Assembly: GCA_002292215.1 (NCBI GenBank)
Contig: DBBN01000124.1
Location: 1 to 30,192, forward strand
Reading direction: 5' to 3'
DNA length: 30,192 nucleotides
Source: Glaciecola sp. UBA983
GTDB lineage: Bacteria > Pseudomonadota > Gammaproteobacteria > Enterobacterales > Alteromonadaceae
The position numbers and the translations under genes are program-made. This document shows positions 8,922 to 18,008 of this stretch, piece by piece. Below the pieces are notes generated by a model. That model did no database searches. It saw only the letters and a list, made by a program, of their open reading frames with translations, and was not told where the DNA came from. Each line of letters begins with the position of its first letter. Position 1 is the first letter of the stretch.

Positions 8922-10403
8922 ATGCCACAACAATCAACACCAAGCTTTTTATTCCATGATTATGAGACTTGGGGCATATCGCCACAACATGACTACCCGT
9001 GCCAGTTTGCGGCAATCCGAACTGATTTGTCCCTCACCCCTATTGATGAACCTATTAATATTGTTGCTAAAATCCACCCAGATTATTTACCACACCCAAG
9101 AGCTTGCTTAGTTACGGGTATCACCCCACAATCAACGTTACAAATAGGATTAACTGAATACGCGTTTATGCGTCAAATTCAACAACAAATGAGTGAAGCT
9201 AATACCTGTAGTATCGGTTATAACTCCATCAAATTTGATGATGAATTCACTCGTTTTAGCTTGTTTCGTAATTTTTATGATCCTTATCAACGCGAATGGC
9301 AAAATGGTAATAGTCGCTGGGATATTATTGACTTGGTCAGAGCATGTTATGCCCTTCGCCCTGAGGGAATTGTGTGGCCAGAAAATGACAAAGGGCTACC
9401 GAGTTTTAAACTAGAATCATTGACCCAAGCTAATGGCGTCACTCATGAGCAGGCACACGATGCGTTAAGTGATGTTCATGCCACCATCGCAATAGCTAAA
9501 CTAATTCAAACAGCGCAACCTAAGTTATTTTCCTATGCTTATCAATTGCGCTCCAAGCATGCGGTGCTCGATTTACTGGAACAACATCAGGGTAAATCTT
9601 TGCTTTATATTAATCCTTTTCGTTCTGCTAAACATGGATGTGTGAGTTATATTGTTCCTATTTGTGATCACCCCACCAATAGTAATGCCACTATTTGTGT
9701 TGATCTAACCAAGGATATTACGCCACTTTTGACCCTCAACGACAGTGAACTTCAGGCAATCCGCTACGTTAAACGTGAAGACAGACATGTCGACACCCCA
9801 GAATTTGCAGCGCTGGAAATCAAACATAATCAATGCCCTTTCATCGCCAAAACCAATACTTTGTCACCTGCTCGAGCTCAAGAGCTTGAACTTGACTTAC
9901 CGTTAATTGAAGCACGCTTAGTACAGTTAAACACCGCACTCATGTCGATTGATGCCCCGCAACTCTTAGCACGAATTCGCCAAGTTTTTGTACGTGAGTT
10001 TGAAGATGAATCGGTTGATGTAGAGGCTAGCTTGTATAGTGGAGGCTTTTTAAGCAAAGCCGAAAAGGATTTTTGTACCTCCATACATTATGCAACGCCA
10101 GAAGAGTTGCCAACATTGATTAAACGCAGTCCTACGCCAAGGTTAGCGGAGTTGTTATTGCGTTTTATCGGGCGTAACCATCCCGAACAACTGACTTCTG
10201 GTCAACTTACTTCCGAGCAACAAACAACATGGCACAACCATTGTTTACAACTCGCTCAGCCTATGGCTAATAAACTATCATTCAATCAATACTTTGCAGA
10301 AATTGAGCAATGCAAAACGATGTATGCGTTAAACTCGCCACAACAAGTCGTCTTAGATGCATTGTTCGAATATGGCAGAAAGCATCCGTTCTATGCAAAA
10401 TAA
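8922..10403 (+). CDS. sbcB: Exodeoxyribonuclease I
   Basis: A 3'-5' single-strand DNA exonuclease of the DnaQ-like (DEDDh) superfamily, acting in recombination and mismatch repair and interacting with SSB. With the ATG at 8922 it has 493 residues (E. coli 475). Catalytic residues are visible: Asp13 and Glu15 in FHDYETWG, the FDDE segment at 105-108, and His179/Asp184 in AHDALSDVHA, matching E. coli D15, E17, D108, H181 and D186. The SRWDIIDLVRACYALRPEG and NDKGLPSFKLE segments are diagnostic. A GTG at 8910 would add four residues. I prefer the ATG because QQST then aligns with the E. coli N-terminus and TAGG lies about 11 bases upstream. Confidence 0.95.
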   Translation: MPQQSTPSFLFHDYETWGISPQHDYPCQFAAIRTDLSLTPIDEPINIVAKIHPDYLPHPRACLVTGITPQSTLQIGLTEYAFMRQIQQQMSEANTCSIGYNSIKFDDEFTRFSLFRNFYDPYQREWQNGNSRWDIIDLVRACYALRPEGIVWPENDKGLPSFKLESLTQANGVTHEQAHDALSDVHATIAIAKLIQTAQPKLFSYAYQLRSKHAVLDLLEQHQGKSLLYINPFRSAKHGCVSYIVPICDHPTNSNATICVDLTKDITPLLTLNDSELQAIRYVKREDRHVDTPEFAALEIKHNQCPFIAKTNTLSPARAQELELDLPLIEARLVQLNTALMSIDAPQLLARIRQVFVREFEDESVDVEASLYSGGFLSKAEKDFCTSIHYATPEELPTLIKRSPTPRLAELLLRFIGRNHPEQLTSGQLTSEQQTTWHNHCLQLAQPMANKLSFNQYFAEIEQCKTMYALNSPQQVVLDALFEYGRKHPFYAK

Positions 10404-10486
10404 TTCAAGTAAAATATCAATTGCGCAGATAACATTAGATAAGAAATTTATTAACACATGGATTGAAGTATCAATGGAGCCTGTAA

Positions 10487-11947
10487 ATGCAAGGTGTTAA
10501 GTTTCAATTTAATGAAAAAGAGCAACATGTCATTGTATTGGTTGACGTCAGTCAGCTAACCGGTCCTATAGACACCGCACAATTAATCACTCTTTTTTTA
10601 AGGACTCCACACCAACAATATTTTCCATTAACTGATGAAATCGGCAAGTTTATTGACGATATCAATGCCGATTTGCAACAAGCTAACGCTGTCAAACATG
10701 AAACGACGTTTGCGATCATTAAAGACGCACAACTAGTGTTGACTGTGGCCGATGATAAAATGAGTGCCCGCTTAGAAGTGACCGCCCCCTATGGTGGTAA
10801 GATCCCCTCGACATCCGAAGCGATTACATTTTGTTATGAAAAATTGGTGACGAGAGGGATTAGCCGCAAGCGCATCGAAGAATTACTTGAACGTGCTGCA
10901 ACATTAAGTACTGGAAAATCCATCAGCGAAGTCATTGCCAAAGGCTTACCTATAAAAGAAGGTAAACCCAGTGAGTGTATGCACTTGGTAGAAAATGCAT
11001 TAGAGCGAATTCTACGACCCAAAATTGATGATAAAGACATCGCAGATCGTGATGGTATGCCTAAATTTGATGGTTTTAAAGTCCGAGTGGATGAGGTTTT
11101 TGTCAGTAATGGGGTCAATGTTGGTTCGGGTAATATCGATTATCGAGGTGCCGTAATCATCAATGGCGATGTCGCAGATAAAATGAAAGTCATCGCCAAA
11201 GGCGATATTACGGTCAATGGGTTTGTAGAATCCGCTTATTTGGAAACCAAAGGCGATATTATCATTACCCAAGGCGCTGCGGGGCAAACGGTCGATAATA
11301 ATACAGTCCCCAATTGCGTCATTCGTGCAGGTGGTACTGTCTGTATTGAAAATGCACAGGGCTTAGATATTATCTGTGGCGGCGATTTAATTGTTCGTAA
11401 ACAACTCGCGTTCTCAAGAATAGTATGCAAAGGTAATATTTTTGTGGGTAAGCAAGATAAAGCCGATGGCATTTTAATCGGCTGCCAAATTTCAGGGCGC
11501 GGTGAAATCACTGCAGGTGTCATTGGTGCCACCTCAGGGAGTAGCATTTCGATTGATTTCACCCAAGAGTATAATAATGTACATCGAGCTGCTACATCAC
11601 TCAAAAAGCAATACGAGTCATTGCGATCAACTTACACTCAACATCAAAAATCGTTATTGGGGTTTAAGGGCAAGAAGCTTCCACCTGAACTCAGTAGTAA
11701 AATTAACCTGTTAGAAACTGCGATCATCAAAGAAAAGCAGCTACTCAACTGGCTTAAAGAAAAAATCGTAGAAAATAAACATCAACAACAACAATTTGCG
11801 CAACATTTAACTATTAAAGCAACGCATACCTTACATTCAGGGGTTAATGTAATTATCAATAAATACACGTGGAAATCCAAACAACAGTTTGGTCCGAGTA
11901 AGGTGTTTTTTGCTACTTCTAAATGGGAAATCACTCCCTTAGTATAG
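10487..11947 (+). CDS. DUF342 / FapA-family protein, shorter than usual
   Basis: A 486-residue protein of the DUF342 (FapA-like) family. Known members are implicated in flagellar assembly, polysaccharide or envelope regulation; the biochemical role is unclear. It has the N-terminal alpha/beta region with ITAPYGG-type sequence (here VTAPYGGKIP) and then the beta-helix-like region with repeated GNI/GDI/GDL units such as GSGNIDYRGAVIINGDV and AKGDITVNGFVESAYL. The C-terminus is a helical coiled coil (about 365-450). Between ERILRPK and DGMPKF the sequence is only about ten residues, where I remember other members carrying roughly 75-80 residues. GGAG at proper spacing supports the ATG at 10487. 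It ends facing the minus-strand EAL gene. Confidence 0.85.
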   Translation: MQGVKFQFNEKEQHVIVLVDVSQLTGPIDTAQLITLFLRTPHQQYFPLTDEIGKFIDDINADLQQANAVKHETTFAIIKDAQLVLTVADDKMSARLEVTAPYGGKIPSTSEAITFCYEKLVTRGISRKRIEELLERAATLSTGKSISEVIAKGLPIKEGKPSECMHLVENALERILRPKIDDKDIADRDGMPKFDGFKVRVDEVFVSNGVNVGSGNIDYRGAVIINGDVADKMKVIAKGDITVNGFVESAYLETKGDIIITQGAAGQTVDNNTVPNCVIRAGGTVCIENAQGLDIICGGDLIVRKQLAFSRIVCKGNIFVGKQDKADGILIGCQISGRGEITAGVIGATSGSSISIDFTQEYNNVHRAATSLKKQYESLRSTYTQHQKSLLGFKGKKLPPELSSKINLLETAIIKEKQLLNWLKEKIVENKHQQQQFAQHLTIKATHTLHSGVNVIINKYTWKSKQQFGPSKVFFATSKWEITPLV

Positions 11948-11978
11948 AACTCAGGAAGGCGTTACCCTAAATCAGTGT

Positions 11979-13649
11979 TTAGGTGTTGCGGATCCGGAAA
12001 GGTTGTTTGATTATTAGCTTTTCAATTTCACTTTTCGATACTGCGGCACTGTAATAAAACCCTTGCACGTAATCACAATTTGCGATGTTGATTTTTTCTA
12101 GTGCAGCTTTAGTTTCAACCCCTTCTGCAACCACTTTAATATTGAGGTTATGACACGTTTTTACCAAATTGTTGATTAACAATTGCGTATCTTGGTTGTA
12201 CTCAATATCTTCAAGTAATGCTCGATCTAACTTAAGTACATCTATTGGCAGTTTAGTCAGATACGCAAACGATGAATAGCCCACGCCAAAATCATCAATC
12301 GCAATTTTAACCCCTAGGTTCTTTAAGGCATTGAGAGTTTTTGATGTGGTATTTAAATTTTTGATTAAACTGGTTTCAGTCACTTCAATTTCTAGTTTTC
12401 GTGGATCGATATTGTATTTGTGCAACGCATCTTGGATTGTCTGAACTAATTTTATATTTAATAGTTGGCTAGCTGATACATTAATTGAGAAGGATTGGAG
12501 TTCGTGTGAAATCCGCGATAATCGGGACAGTTCAGCTAAGCCATTGTCTATAACCCAGTCACCAATGTCATGAATCTGGCCATCCGCTTCAACTATATCA
12601 ATAAACTCACCAGGCGATACCCAACCTAAAGAATCATGCCGCCAGCGTAATAATACCTCGGCACTTTCAATTAATCCGGTCTGCATTGTGATTTTAGGTT
12701 GATATACCAAAGAAAATTGATTCATCTTTAATGCTCGAGTCACGTCGGACTTGATAGTGAGTTGGCGTTGTTTTTTTAATAAGTATTGGTTGTTTAACGC
12801 CATGAATTCAGAGCTCGCATTAATCAATACAGCGGCTTCTTGCAGGGTTTCAACGATAAAACTAGTCGTTTTATCCAAGTCTTCAGAGGAAATGAAACTG
12901 ACGCTCACATCAACTTTGTTATCTTCAATCTGATGCCAACTATCCTGTTCGATACCCGATACTAAGCGCGAAAAATCAATCTGTACATTTTGTTCATGGC
13001 AACCATGAGTGAGTATAATCACTGCGACATCACTAATGCTATAAAGCGAAAATTGTTTACCCCAATGATTCGAAATGTACTGTTGTAATTTACTAAGCAA
13101 TGGCTCTAGCGCAACGTCATGACGCTTTAAATCATTGGCATTCGTTAGTTCAAAATAACCGATACTAAATGGAATATTTTCATACACAAAACTCTCAACT
13201 GCACCATTGAATTCGTTGATATTATCAAAATATTTGGATTGTTCTAAGGAGGTGTCTTGGCGCAGCTTAGTTTCATAGTGCACAAACGCATTTGCAATTT
13301 CTTGCAGCAACACTTTGTTGTCCCAAGGCTTAGTCAAAAACTTAAAGGCACTGCCTTGATTCATGACTGCTAACACAGAATCAAAATCAGCATAGCCACT
13401 CAAAATTAAAGAGACAACATCAGGGCGATTAATTTTAACTTGCGCTAAAAATTCACCACCGTTCATTACGGGCATGCGAAAATCAGATAAGATAACTTGA
13501 ATAGATTCATCCGCTAACAAGGCTAATCCTTCTAAACCAGACTCAGCAGTAAAGACTTCGTACCCTGCTTGTTTAAACATGCGTCTCATAGACTTTAAAA
13601 TATTAATTTCATCATCGACGATCAGTACAGTCTGCTTAGATTGACTCAT
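11979..13649 (-). CDS. Response regulator with EAL c-di-GMP phosphodiesterase domain
   Basis: A 556-residue receiver (1-125), divergent GGDEF-like or spacer region (about 150-290), and EAL domain (about 300-545). The receiver is complete: Asp12/Asp13, phosphoacceptor Asp56 (SDFRMP), Ser84, Lys107. The EAL domain, which hydrolyses c-di-GMP to pGpG, keeps the metal and catalytic residues although the motif reads EVL: Glu331, Asn390, Glu422, Asp452/Asp453 (DDFGVGYSS), Lys473, Glu509 (AEGVE), Gln529 (VQGF). It should be active. The middle region has no GGDEF signature. ATG at 13649 with AAGAGA upstream is preferred over TTG at 13670, which directly abuts the porin stop codon. It is the second gene of a porin-EAL pair. 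Confidence 0.92.
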   Translation of the reverse strand: MSQSKQTVLIVDDEINILKSMRRMFKQAGYEVFTAESGLEGLALLADESIQVILSDFRMPVMNGGEFLAQVKINRPDVVSLILSGYADFDSVLAVMNQGSAFKFLTKPWDNKVLLQEIANAFVHYETKLRQDTSLEQSKYFDNINEFNGAVESFVYENIPFSIGYFELTNANDLKRHDVALEPLLSKLQQYISNHWGKQFSLYSISDVAVIILTHGCHEQNVQIDFSRLVSGIEQDSWHQIEDNKVDVSVSFISSEDLDKTTSFIVETLQEAAVLINASSEFMALNNQYLLKKQRQLTIKSDVTRALKMNQFSLVYQPKITMQTGLIESAEVLLRWRHDSLGWVSPGEFIDIVEADGQIHDIGDWVIDNGLAELSRLSRISHELQSFSINVSASQLLNIKLVQTIQDALHKYNIDPRKLEIEVTETSLIKNLNTTSKTLNALKNLGVKIAIDDFGVGYSSFAYLTKLPIDVLKLDRALLEDIEYNQDTQLLINNLVKTCHNLNIKVVAEGVETKAALEKINIANCDYVQGFYYSAAVSKSEIEKLIIKQPFRIRNT

Positions 13650-13670
13650 TGGAGTTCTCTTGGTTATCAA

Positions 13671-14741
13671 TTAAAATGTTGCCGCAGTTTCTATCCTAAA
13701 ACGATGACTACTCTCTACAGTGCCGGTTATGGTATCTAGTTGGCTATAACGAACTCCAACCCATACAGAACGACTGATTCTATATCGGACACGAGTATCA
13801 AATCCTTTAATATTTGCGGTCGCAAATCCTGCTGTTGCATTTTGTGCAAATTCACTGATGACTCCGAAGCGTTCAATTCTAAAAAATCGTAAATGAGCTT
13901 GGTAATCTCCTTGTTTTTTTAATTTACCATAATTAACCTGAATAGCGAGTGATTGGTTTTGTTTATTACCAGAGATTAATTCAGGTGCATCCAAGGTATA
14001 TCCCGCATCAACCCCATAACGCCATAGCCCAGTCTCAAAAACACCTGAAAAACGAAGAGATTGGTGATCATACTGTGTATCACGCTTGGCAAATTGCGCA
14101 CTCCCTCCCTGATAATCGACCCACCAGGGCGCTAATACTAGTTTACCTTGGGCTAAGGGAATACTGGTTTCATATTGTACAATTACCAGTTTTCCGACGG
14201 TATCAGTTGCCCCATCAAGCGGCTTAAGCCATGCAACTCGTGCTTGATCACCAGACCCAAATTGATAATTAGCATGGACACCTTGGGGGTTTAACTGGCG
14301 ATCCCAAAACGTATCGGTTTGATTAGCAAACGCCCAAGGCTGTTTGCCCACCGTAATCGTTATTGGTTTGGTGCGATATTGCATAAACAAACGTTCAACA
14401 AAAATATCAGAATCCGGCTGAGGTTGAGAATTAAACTTAATGACAGTAATAGCTGGAACATTTTGTCGATTTTTCAGCCCCGTTGATAGACGCGAAACAA
14501 ATGTAAACTCAGCATATTTCGCAGTAAGACCTACTCGGCCAATAAAACGTAAACGTTGCCGTGGATTTCTAACGGCAAAAGTTTCATTTTCAAAACGTAG
14601 CATGGCATTGCCATTTATCCCAATGGAAAAGTGCCTTTGTTCCTCAGCTTTTTTATTCGTTTTTGCTTCAAATGCTGACACATTGGTCGATAAATATAAT
14701 GAGCTTAGGAGTAATAAGTACAAACATGATTTCATTTTCAT
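13671..14741 (-). CDS. Putative outer-membrane porin
   Basis: A 356-residue exported protein with a signal peptide (about 1-23, cleavage near VSA/FEA). It is rich in alternating hydrophobic/polar strands typical of a beta-barrel and ends in Phe (RIETAATF), the usual outer-membrane insertion signal. Stretches such as LFMQYRTKPITITVGKQPW and WVGVRYSQLD resemble porins of marine gammaproteobacteria. The substrate is unknown. It lies directly upstream of the receiver-EAL gene (21 bases) and is divergent from the HTH-receiver operon, which suggests that it passes or helps sense the ligand of that system. It could instead be a non-channel barrel protein. Confidence 0.72.
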   Translation of the reverse strand: MKMKSCLYLLLLSSLYLSTNVSAFEAKTNKKAEEQRHFSIGINGNAMLRFENETFAVRNPRQRLRFIGRVGLTAKYAEFTFVSRLSTGLKNRQNVPAITVIKFNSQPQPDSDIFVERLFMQYRTKPITITVGKQPWAFANQTDTFWDRQLNPQGVHANYQFGSGDQARVAWLKPLDGATDTVGKLVIVQYETSIPLAQGKLVLAPWWVDYQGGSAQFAKRDTQYDHQSLRFSGVFETGLWRYGVDAGYTLDAPELISGNKQNQSLAIQVNYGKLKKQGDYQAHLRFFRIERFGVISEFAQNATAGFATANIKGFDTRVRYRISRSVWVGVRYSQLDTITGTVESSHRFRIETAATF

Positions 14742-14771
14742 TCCTTGAAAATAGTAATTGTGGTTTTTCCT

Positions 14772-14800
14772 AGTGTAATCTTGTGTCGCAATTGTCGCAA
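14772..14800 (-). promoter_or_regulatory. Putative promoter of the porin / receiver-EAL operon
   Basis: On the minus strand, -35 TTGCGA (14800-14795) and -10 TACACT (14777-14772) are separated by exactly 17 bases. The -35 box and the spacer are made of TGTCGC repeat units, so a protein bound there would compete with or touch RNA polymerase. Confidence 0.5.
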
Positions 14801-14816
14801 ATTTCTTTTATGTCGC
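14784..14816 (+). repeat. 9-bp-phased TGTCGC direct repeats (candidate operator)
   Basis: TGTCGC occurs at 14784, 14793 and 14811, so the copies start 9 and 18 bases apart on the same helical face; the missing middle unit reads TTTCTTTTA. An inverted copy, GCGACA, lies at 14858-14863 near the start of the HTH-receiver gene. The array sits in the 139-base divergent region between the porin and the HTH-receiver gene and overlaps the porin promoter, so it is the obvious candidate target of that regulator. Confidence 0.5.
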
Positions 14817-14880
14817 TTTGCCTTTTTTACACTACGCTTAATACAAGGACTTAACTAGCGACAAGAAATAAGAGGTGAAA

Positions 14881-15456
14881 ATGGAATATCTCACTACCGG
14901 TAACATAGCAAAACAACTCGGTATCACACCTAGAACGGTGATTCGTTATATTAAAAAAGGAGTATTAAAAAGTTACAAGCTACCCGGCAGAGGGAATAAC
15001 CGAGTAGCAAAGAAAGATTTCATTGCGTTTTGTAAAGCCAATGCATTGCCATTAACCAATGAAACTGCTGTCATTGAAGAAGCCGTAAAACGACCTAAGG
15101 TGCTAATCATTGACGACGATATCAACGTTTGTAAAAGTATTTCAAGGGTCTTAAAACGCCAATACATCGACACGATTATTGCCCAAGATAGCTTTCAGGC
15201 AGGAGCATTGCTGTATGAACATAAGCCACAGATCATGACGTTAGATTTACACATGCCCGGTATTAATGGCTTAGATGTATTACGATTTACCCGTGAAAAC
15301 CCTGAATTTGTGAATATAAAAATTATTATTATCTCTGGCACCGCCATCGGGAATATGCAACAGGTGCTGATTGATGGTGCTGATGCGATCATTCAAAAGC
15401 CCTATTCCAACCAGACGCTTATATCGACCGTTCAACAACTTGCCCAAGGAGAATGA
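14881..15456 (+). CDS. HTH (excisionase/MerR-like) DNA-binding domain fused to a receiver domain
   Basis: A 191-residue regulator in the reverse of the usual order: an N-terminal winged helix-turn-helix (about 1-55, LTTGNIAKQLGITPRTVIRYI then GRGNNRVAKKDF), of the small MerR/excisionase/BldC type, followed by a C-terminal receiver domain (about 72-190). The receiver is complete: Asp78-Asp80, phosphoacceptor Asp122 (TLDLHMPG), Ser152 and Lys173 (QKP). ATG at 14881 follows AGAGG at 5 bases and is preferred over GTG at 14875. Its stop codon is followed two bases later by the next ATG, with which it shares the ribosome-binding region, so it heads an operon with the binding protein and the kinase. 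It probably controls the divergent promoters. Confidence 0.88.
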   Translation: MEYLTTGNIAKQLGITPRTVIRYIKKGVLKSYKLPGRGNNRVAKKDFIAFCKANALPLTNETAVIEEAVKRPKVLIIDDDINVCKSISRVLKRQYIDTIIAQDSFQAGALLYEHKPQIMTLDLHMPGINGLDVLRFTRENPEFVNIKIIIISGTAIGNMQQVLIDGADAIIQKPYSNQTLISTVQQLAQGE

Positions 15457-15458
15457 CC

Positions 15459-16307
15459 ATGCGCATGCTTATTTTTATGTTTTTAACGTTATCGCTGACA
15501 TTGTCAGCCAATGTGCTCGCGCAAAAGTTAGCACCAAAGTCTCCCTCAAACAAAACCCTCACGTTTGGTATCGTGCCACAACAAGCTAGCAATGTATTGG
15601 CTAATGCATGGGTGCCATTAACTCAATACTTATCTGCCCAAACAGGCTTAACCATCAAATTTGCTACGGCCAAAAACATTCCTAATTTTGAGCAGAGATT
15701 AAGTGAAAATGCGTATGACATTGCGTACATGAATCCTTTTCATTACGTTTATTTTGCTGAATTTAATGAATATCATGCGATTGCAAAACAAGCCAATAAA
15801 CAGATAACAGGTATTTTAGTCACACGTATCGATAGCAACATTAAATCAATCCTCGACTTGCAAGATAAAACGTTGGCATTCCCTGCTCCAGCAGCATTTG
15901 CCGCTTCTATTTTACCTCGAGCAGAATTAACGTTGAATAAGGTTGATTTTGTCCCTCGCTACGTGTCATCACATGACTCTGTCTACTTAAATGTCAGCAA
16001 AGGTTTTTTTATTGCCGGTGGCGGTGTGATGCGCACATTTAACAACATGCCTGATGACATTCGCGCTCAACTGAAAATATTATGGACCACTCAGCCATAT
16101 ACCCCTCATGCGATTGCGGTATCACAATCTTTGTCAATGGAGGATAAGGTTGCCATACAAACTGCTTTAGAAAATCTGCATACAACCGACAAAGGTAGAG
16201 AAATTTTAAAATATCTCGGCATGGAAGCGTTTGTCATAGCACATGACACAGATTGGGATGATGTTAGAAATTTAAATATATCTAAAGGGCATGTTAAAGT
16301 AAAATGA
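15459..16307 (+). CDS. PhnD-like periplasmic substrate-binding protein
   Basis: A 282-residue exported protein of the phosphate/phosphite/phosphonate-type binding family (PhnD-like, type 2 periplasmic fold). A signal peptide (about 1-21, cleavage near VLA/QKL) precedes the mature part with TLTFGIVPQQ, the hinge-type YDIAYMNPFHYVYF, and LAFPAPAAFAAS. No ABC permease or ATPase gene is nearby. It overlaps the downstream histidine kinase by four bases (ATGA), so it probably works as the kinase's ligand-sensing partner and not as a transporter component. The true ligand is unknown. ATG at 15459 has AGGAG at seven bases; ATG at 15453 would overlap the previous stop but is too close to that site. 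Confidence 0.85.
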   Translation: MRMLIFMFLTLSLTLSANVLAQKLAPKSPSNKTLTFGIVPQQASNVLANAWVPLTQYLSAQTGLTIKFATAKNIPNFEQRLSENAYDIAYMNPFHYVYFAEFNEYHAIAKQANKQITGILVTRIDSNIKSILDLQDKTLAFPAPAAFAASILPRAELTLNKVDFVPRYVSSHDSVYLNVSKGFFIAGGGVMRTFNNMPDDIRAQLKILWTTQPYTPHAIAVSQSLSMEDKVAIQTALENLHTTDKGREILKYLGMEAFVIAHDTDWDDVRNLNISKGHVKVK

Positions 16308-17980
16308 TTAACACACTGCGTAGTAAAATAGCTATTGGTGTCACCTTTATTGAGGCGGCATTTTTGCTATTTTTAGCAGTCATGGTCACCAGTTTAGTCA
16401 AAGACATTCTGCATGATAGCTTGACAACTAAAGCCCAAATAAGCTCACAACTTTTTGCGTCAATGACCACTGATGCAATTGTGACTTATGATGTCGCCTC
16501 CCTTGATTCATTTGTAAATGTCATCTTACAACAACCCGATATCGCCTATGCACGGGTGCTGGGACCTAATAATAAGGTCTTGGCACAAGCCGGTTCAGCT
16601 GCCATCTTGGCCAAAACTCGTAATTTTAACACGTCAATTAACAAGGTAAATGATGATATTTTTGATACCTATGCTGAAATTATTGTTGATGGGCAATTAT
16701 TTGGTCGAGTTGAACTAGGGATGCAAACCAACTCAATTGCGGCCTCAATTTACGAAATTCAATCTGTCGTCGCAGGCGTAGCATTTGCAGAAATCATCTT
16801 TGTCAGCATTATCTCGTTCATCTTTGGTGGCTATCTCATTAAACAATTAACTCAACTGAGAGTCAGTGCAGAAAACATCACGGCCAAACTGACTACCGGC
16901 GAAAAAATCACAGATAAAATCAACACCCTTGATAACGATAAGGAGATATCCGTTGTCGGAGAAGCATTTAATGAGCTGATCGACGCATTAAATAAACAAA
17001 CTCGACGCACTAAAAAATTTCAACGTGAACTATTTGAACTTAACGAATCATTAGAAGAGCAAATAGTTAATCGTACATCCATGCTAAAAAAGAGTAATCG
17101 TAAGTTACAAGAAATAAACAAAAGCTTAAAAGAAACCCAAGCACAATTAAGCCAAGCAGAGAAAATGGCATCGGTAGGACAACTTGCAGCTGGTGTTGCG
17201 CATGAAATTAATAATCCAATTGGCTTTGTCAAAAGTAACGTCGATAGTTTACAGGGTTACAATGATTCGTTTGCTGAAATCCTACATTGTTTACAACAGT
17301 TTATCGCCAGTGATGATGTCTTTGAACGGCGTAAACTTAATCAAAAAATACAGTCTCTGTTAACTGAGCATGATATTAATTTTATTTTAGAAGATAGTAT
17401 TGAGTTAATTAAAGAATCTAAATATGGATTAGAACGCGTCAGTGATATTGTATCTGGCATGAAAGCATTTTCAAGAGCGGATAATGATAATAAACAATGG
17501 TTTAATATCAATAATTGTATTGAAACCACCCTTAAAATGGTATCTATTCAGCTCAAATATCATTGTGAAATCAGTACACAATTAGATGCAAACATCCCAA
17601 ACATTAAAATAAATGTAGGAAAAATCATTCAAGTGTTAACCAATATACTGGTTAACGCTGGGCAAGCGATTGAAGAAAACGGTAAAATTGCGGTTAAGAG
17701 TTCTATGAACAATGGTTTTGTAGAAATTGCAATTACAGATAATGGCTCAGGCATCAGCAAAGAAAATATTGCTCAATTGTTTAACCCTTTTTTTACGACT
17801 AAACCCGAAGGCGATGGTACAGGTTTAGGGCTATCGATCTCGTTTAGTATAATTAGAGAGCATGGTGGTGAAATTCTAGTCAACAGCGAAATTGGAGTGG
17901 GTACTTGTTTTACACTACGATTACCTGAAAATTTAGTCTGTTTATTATCCGACAATACCACAAATGTTTCGCTAGCATAA
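16304..17980 (+). CDS. Membrane sensor histidine kinase
   Basis: A 558-residue kinase with TM1 (about 10-32), a periplasmic domain of about 120 residues, TM2 (about 154-178), a HAMP-like linker, a coiled coil (about 236-288), then dimerisation and ATPase domains. The phosphorylated residue is His300 in GVAHEINNP. The N box is NILVNAGQA (Asn451), G1 is DNGSG (Asp479) and G2 is GDGTGLGLS. This is the HATPase/HisKA type with an insertion between H box and N box. There is no fused receiver, so it must act on separate regulators: the HTH-receiver, receiver-EAL and receiver/HD genes next to it are candidates. Translation is coupled to the binding-protein gene through an ATGA overlap, and the periplasmic loop likely contacts that protein. 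Confidence 0.93.
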   Translation: MINTLRSKIAIGVTFIEAAFLLFLAVMVTSLVKDILHDSLTTKAQISSQLFASMTTDAIVTYDVASLDSFVNVILQQPDIAYARVLGPNNKVLAQAGSAAILAKTRNFNTSINKVNDDIFDTYAEIIVDGQLFGRVELGMQTNSIAASIYEIQSVVAGVAFAEIIFVSIISFIFGGYLIKQLTQLRVSAENITAKLTTGEKITDKINTLDNDKEISVVGEAFNELIDALNKQTRRTKKFQRELFELNESLEEQIVNRTSMLKKSNRKLQEINKSLKETQAQLSQAEKMASVGQLAAGVAHEINNPIGFVKSNVDSLQGYNDSFAEILHCLQQFIASDDVFERRKLNQKIQSLLTEHDINFILEDSIELIKESKYGLERVSDIVSGMKAFSRADNDNKQWFNINNCIETTLKMVSIQLKYHCEISTQLDANIPNIKINVGKIIQVLTNILVNAGQAIEENGKIAVKSSMNNGFVEIAITDNGSGISKENIAQLFNPFFTTKPEGDGTGLGLSISFSIIREHGGEILVNSEIGVGTCFTLRLPENLVCLLSDNTTNVSLA

Positions 17981-18008
17981 ATATGATGCGCTTATTGGAA
18001 TCACAACA

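Noticed and set aside
10372..10500. 42-codon plus-strand ORF (MAESIRSMQNNSSK...) bridging the end of sbcB and the start of the DUF342 gene.
   Set aside because: It overlaps both real genes, has no convincing ribosome-binding site of its own, and matches no family I know.
11236..11604. 122-codon minus-strand open frame inside the DUF342 gene.
   Set aside because: It lies wholly opposite a gene with clear family features; composition is that of an antisense shadow.
11966..11983. Inverted repeat CCTAAA-N6-TTTAGG between the convergent DUF342 and EAL genes.
   Set aside because: Only six mostly A-T pairs, no T-tract, and it overlaps a stop codon; too weak to call a terminator.
13949..14748. Plus-strand open frames of 92 and 102 codons opposite the porin gene.
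   Set aside because: The minus-strand frame has a signal peptide and a beta-barrel ending; the plus frames have no recognisable features.
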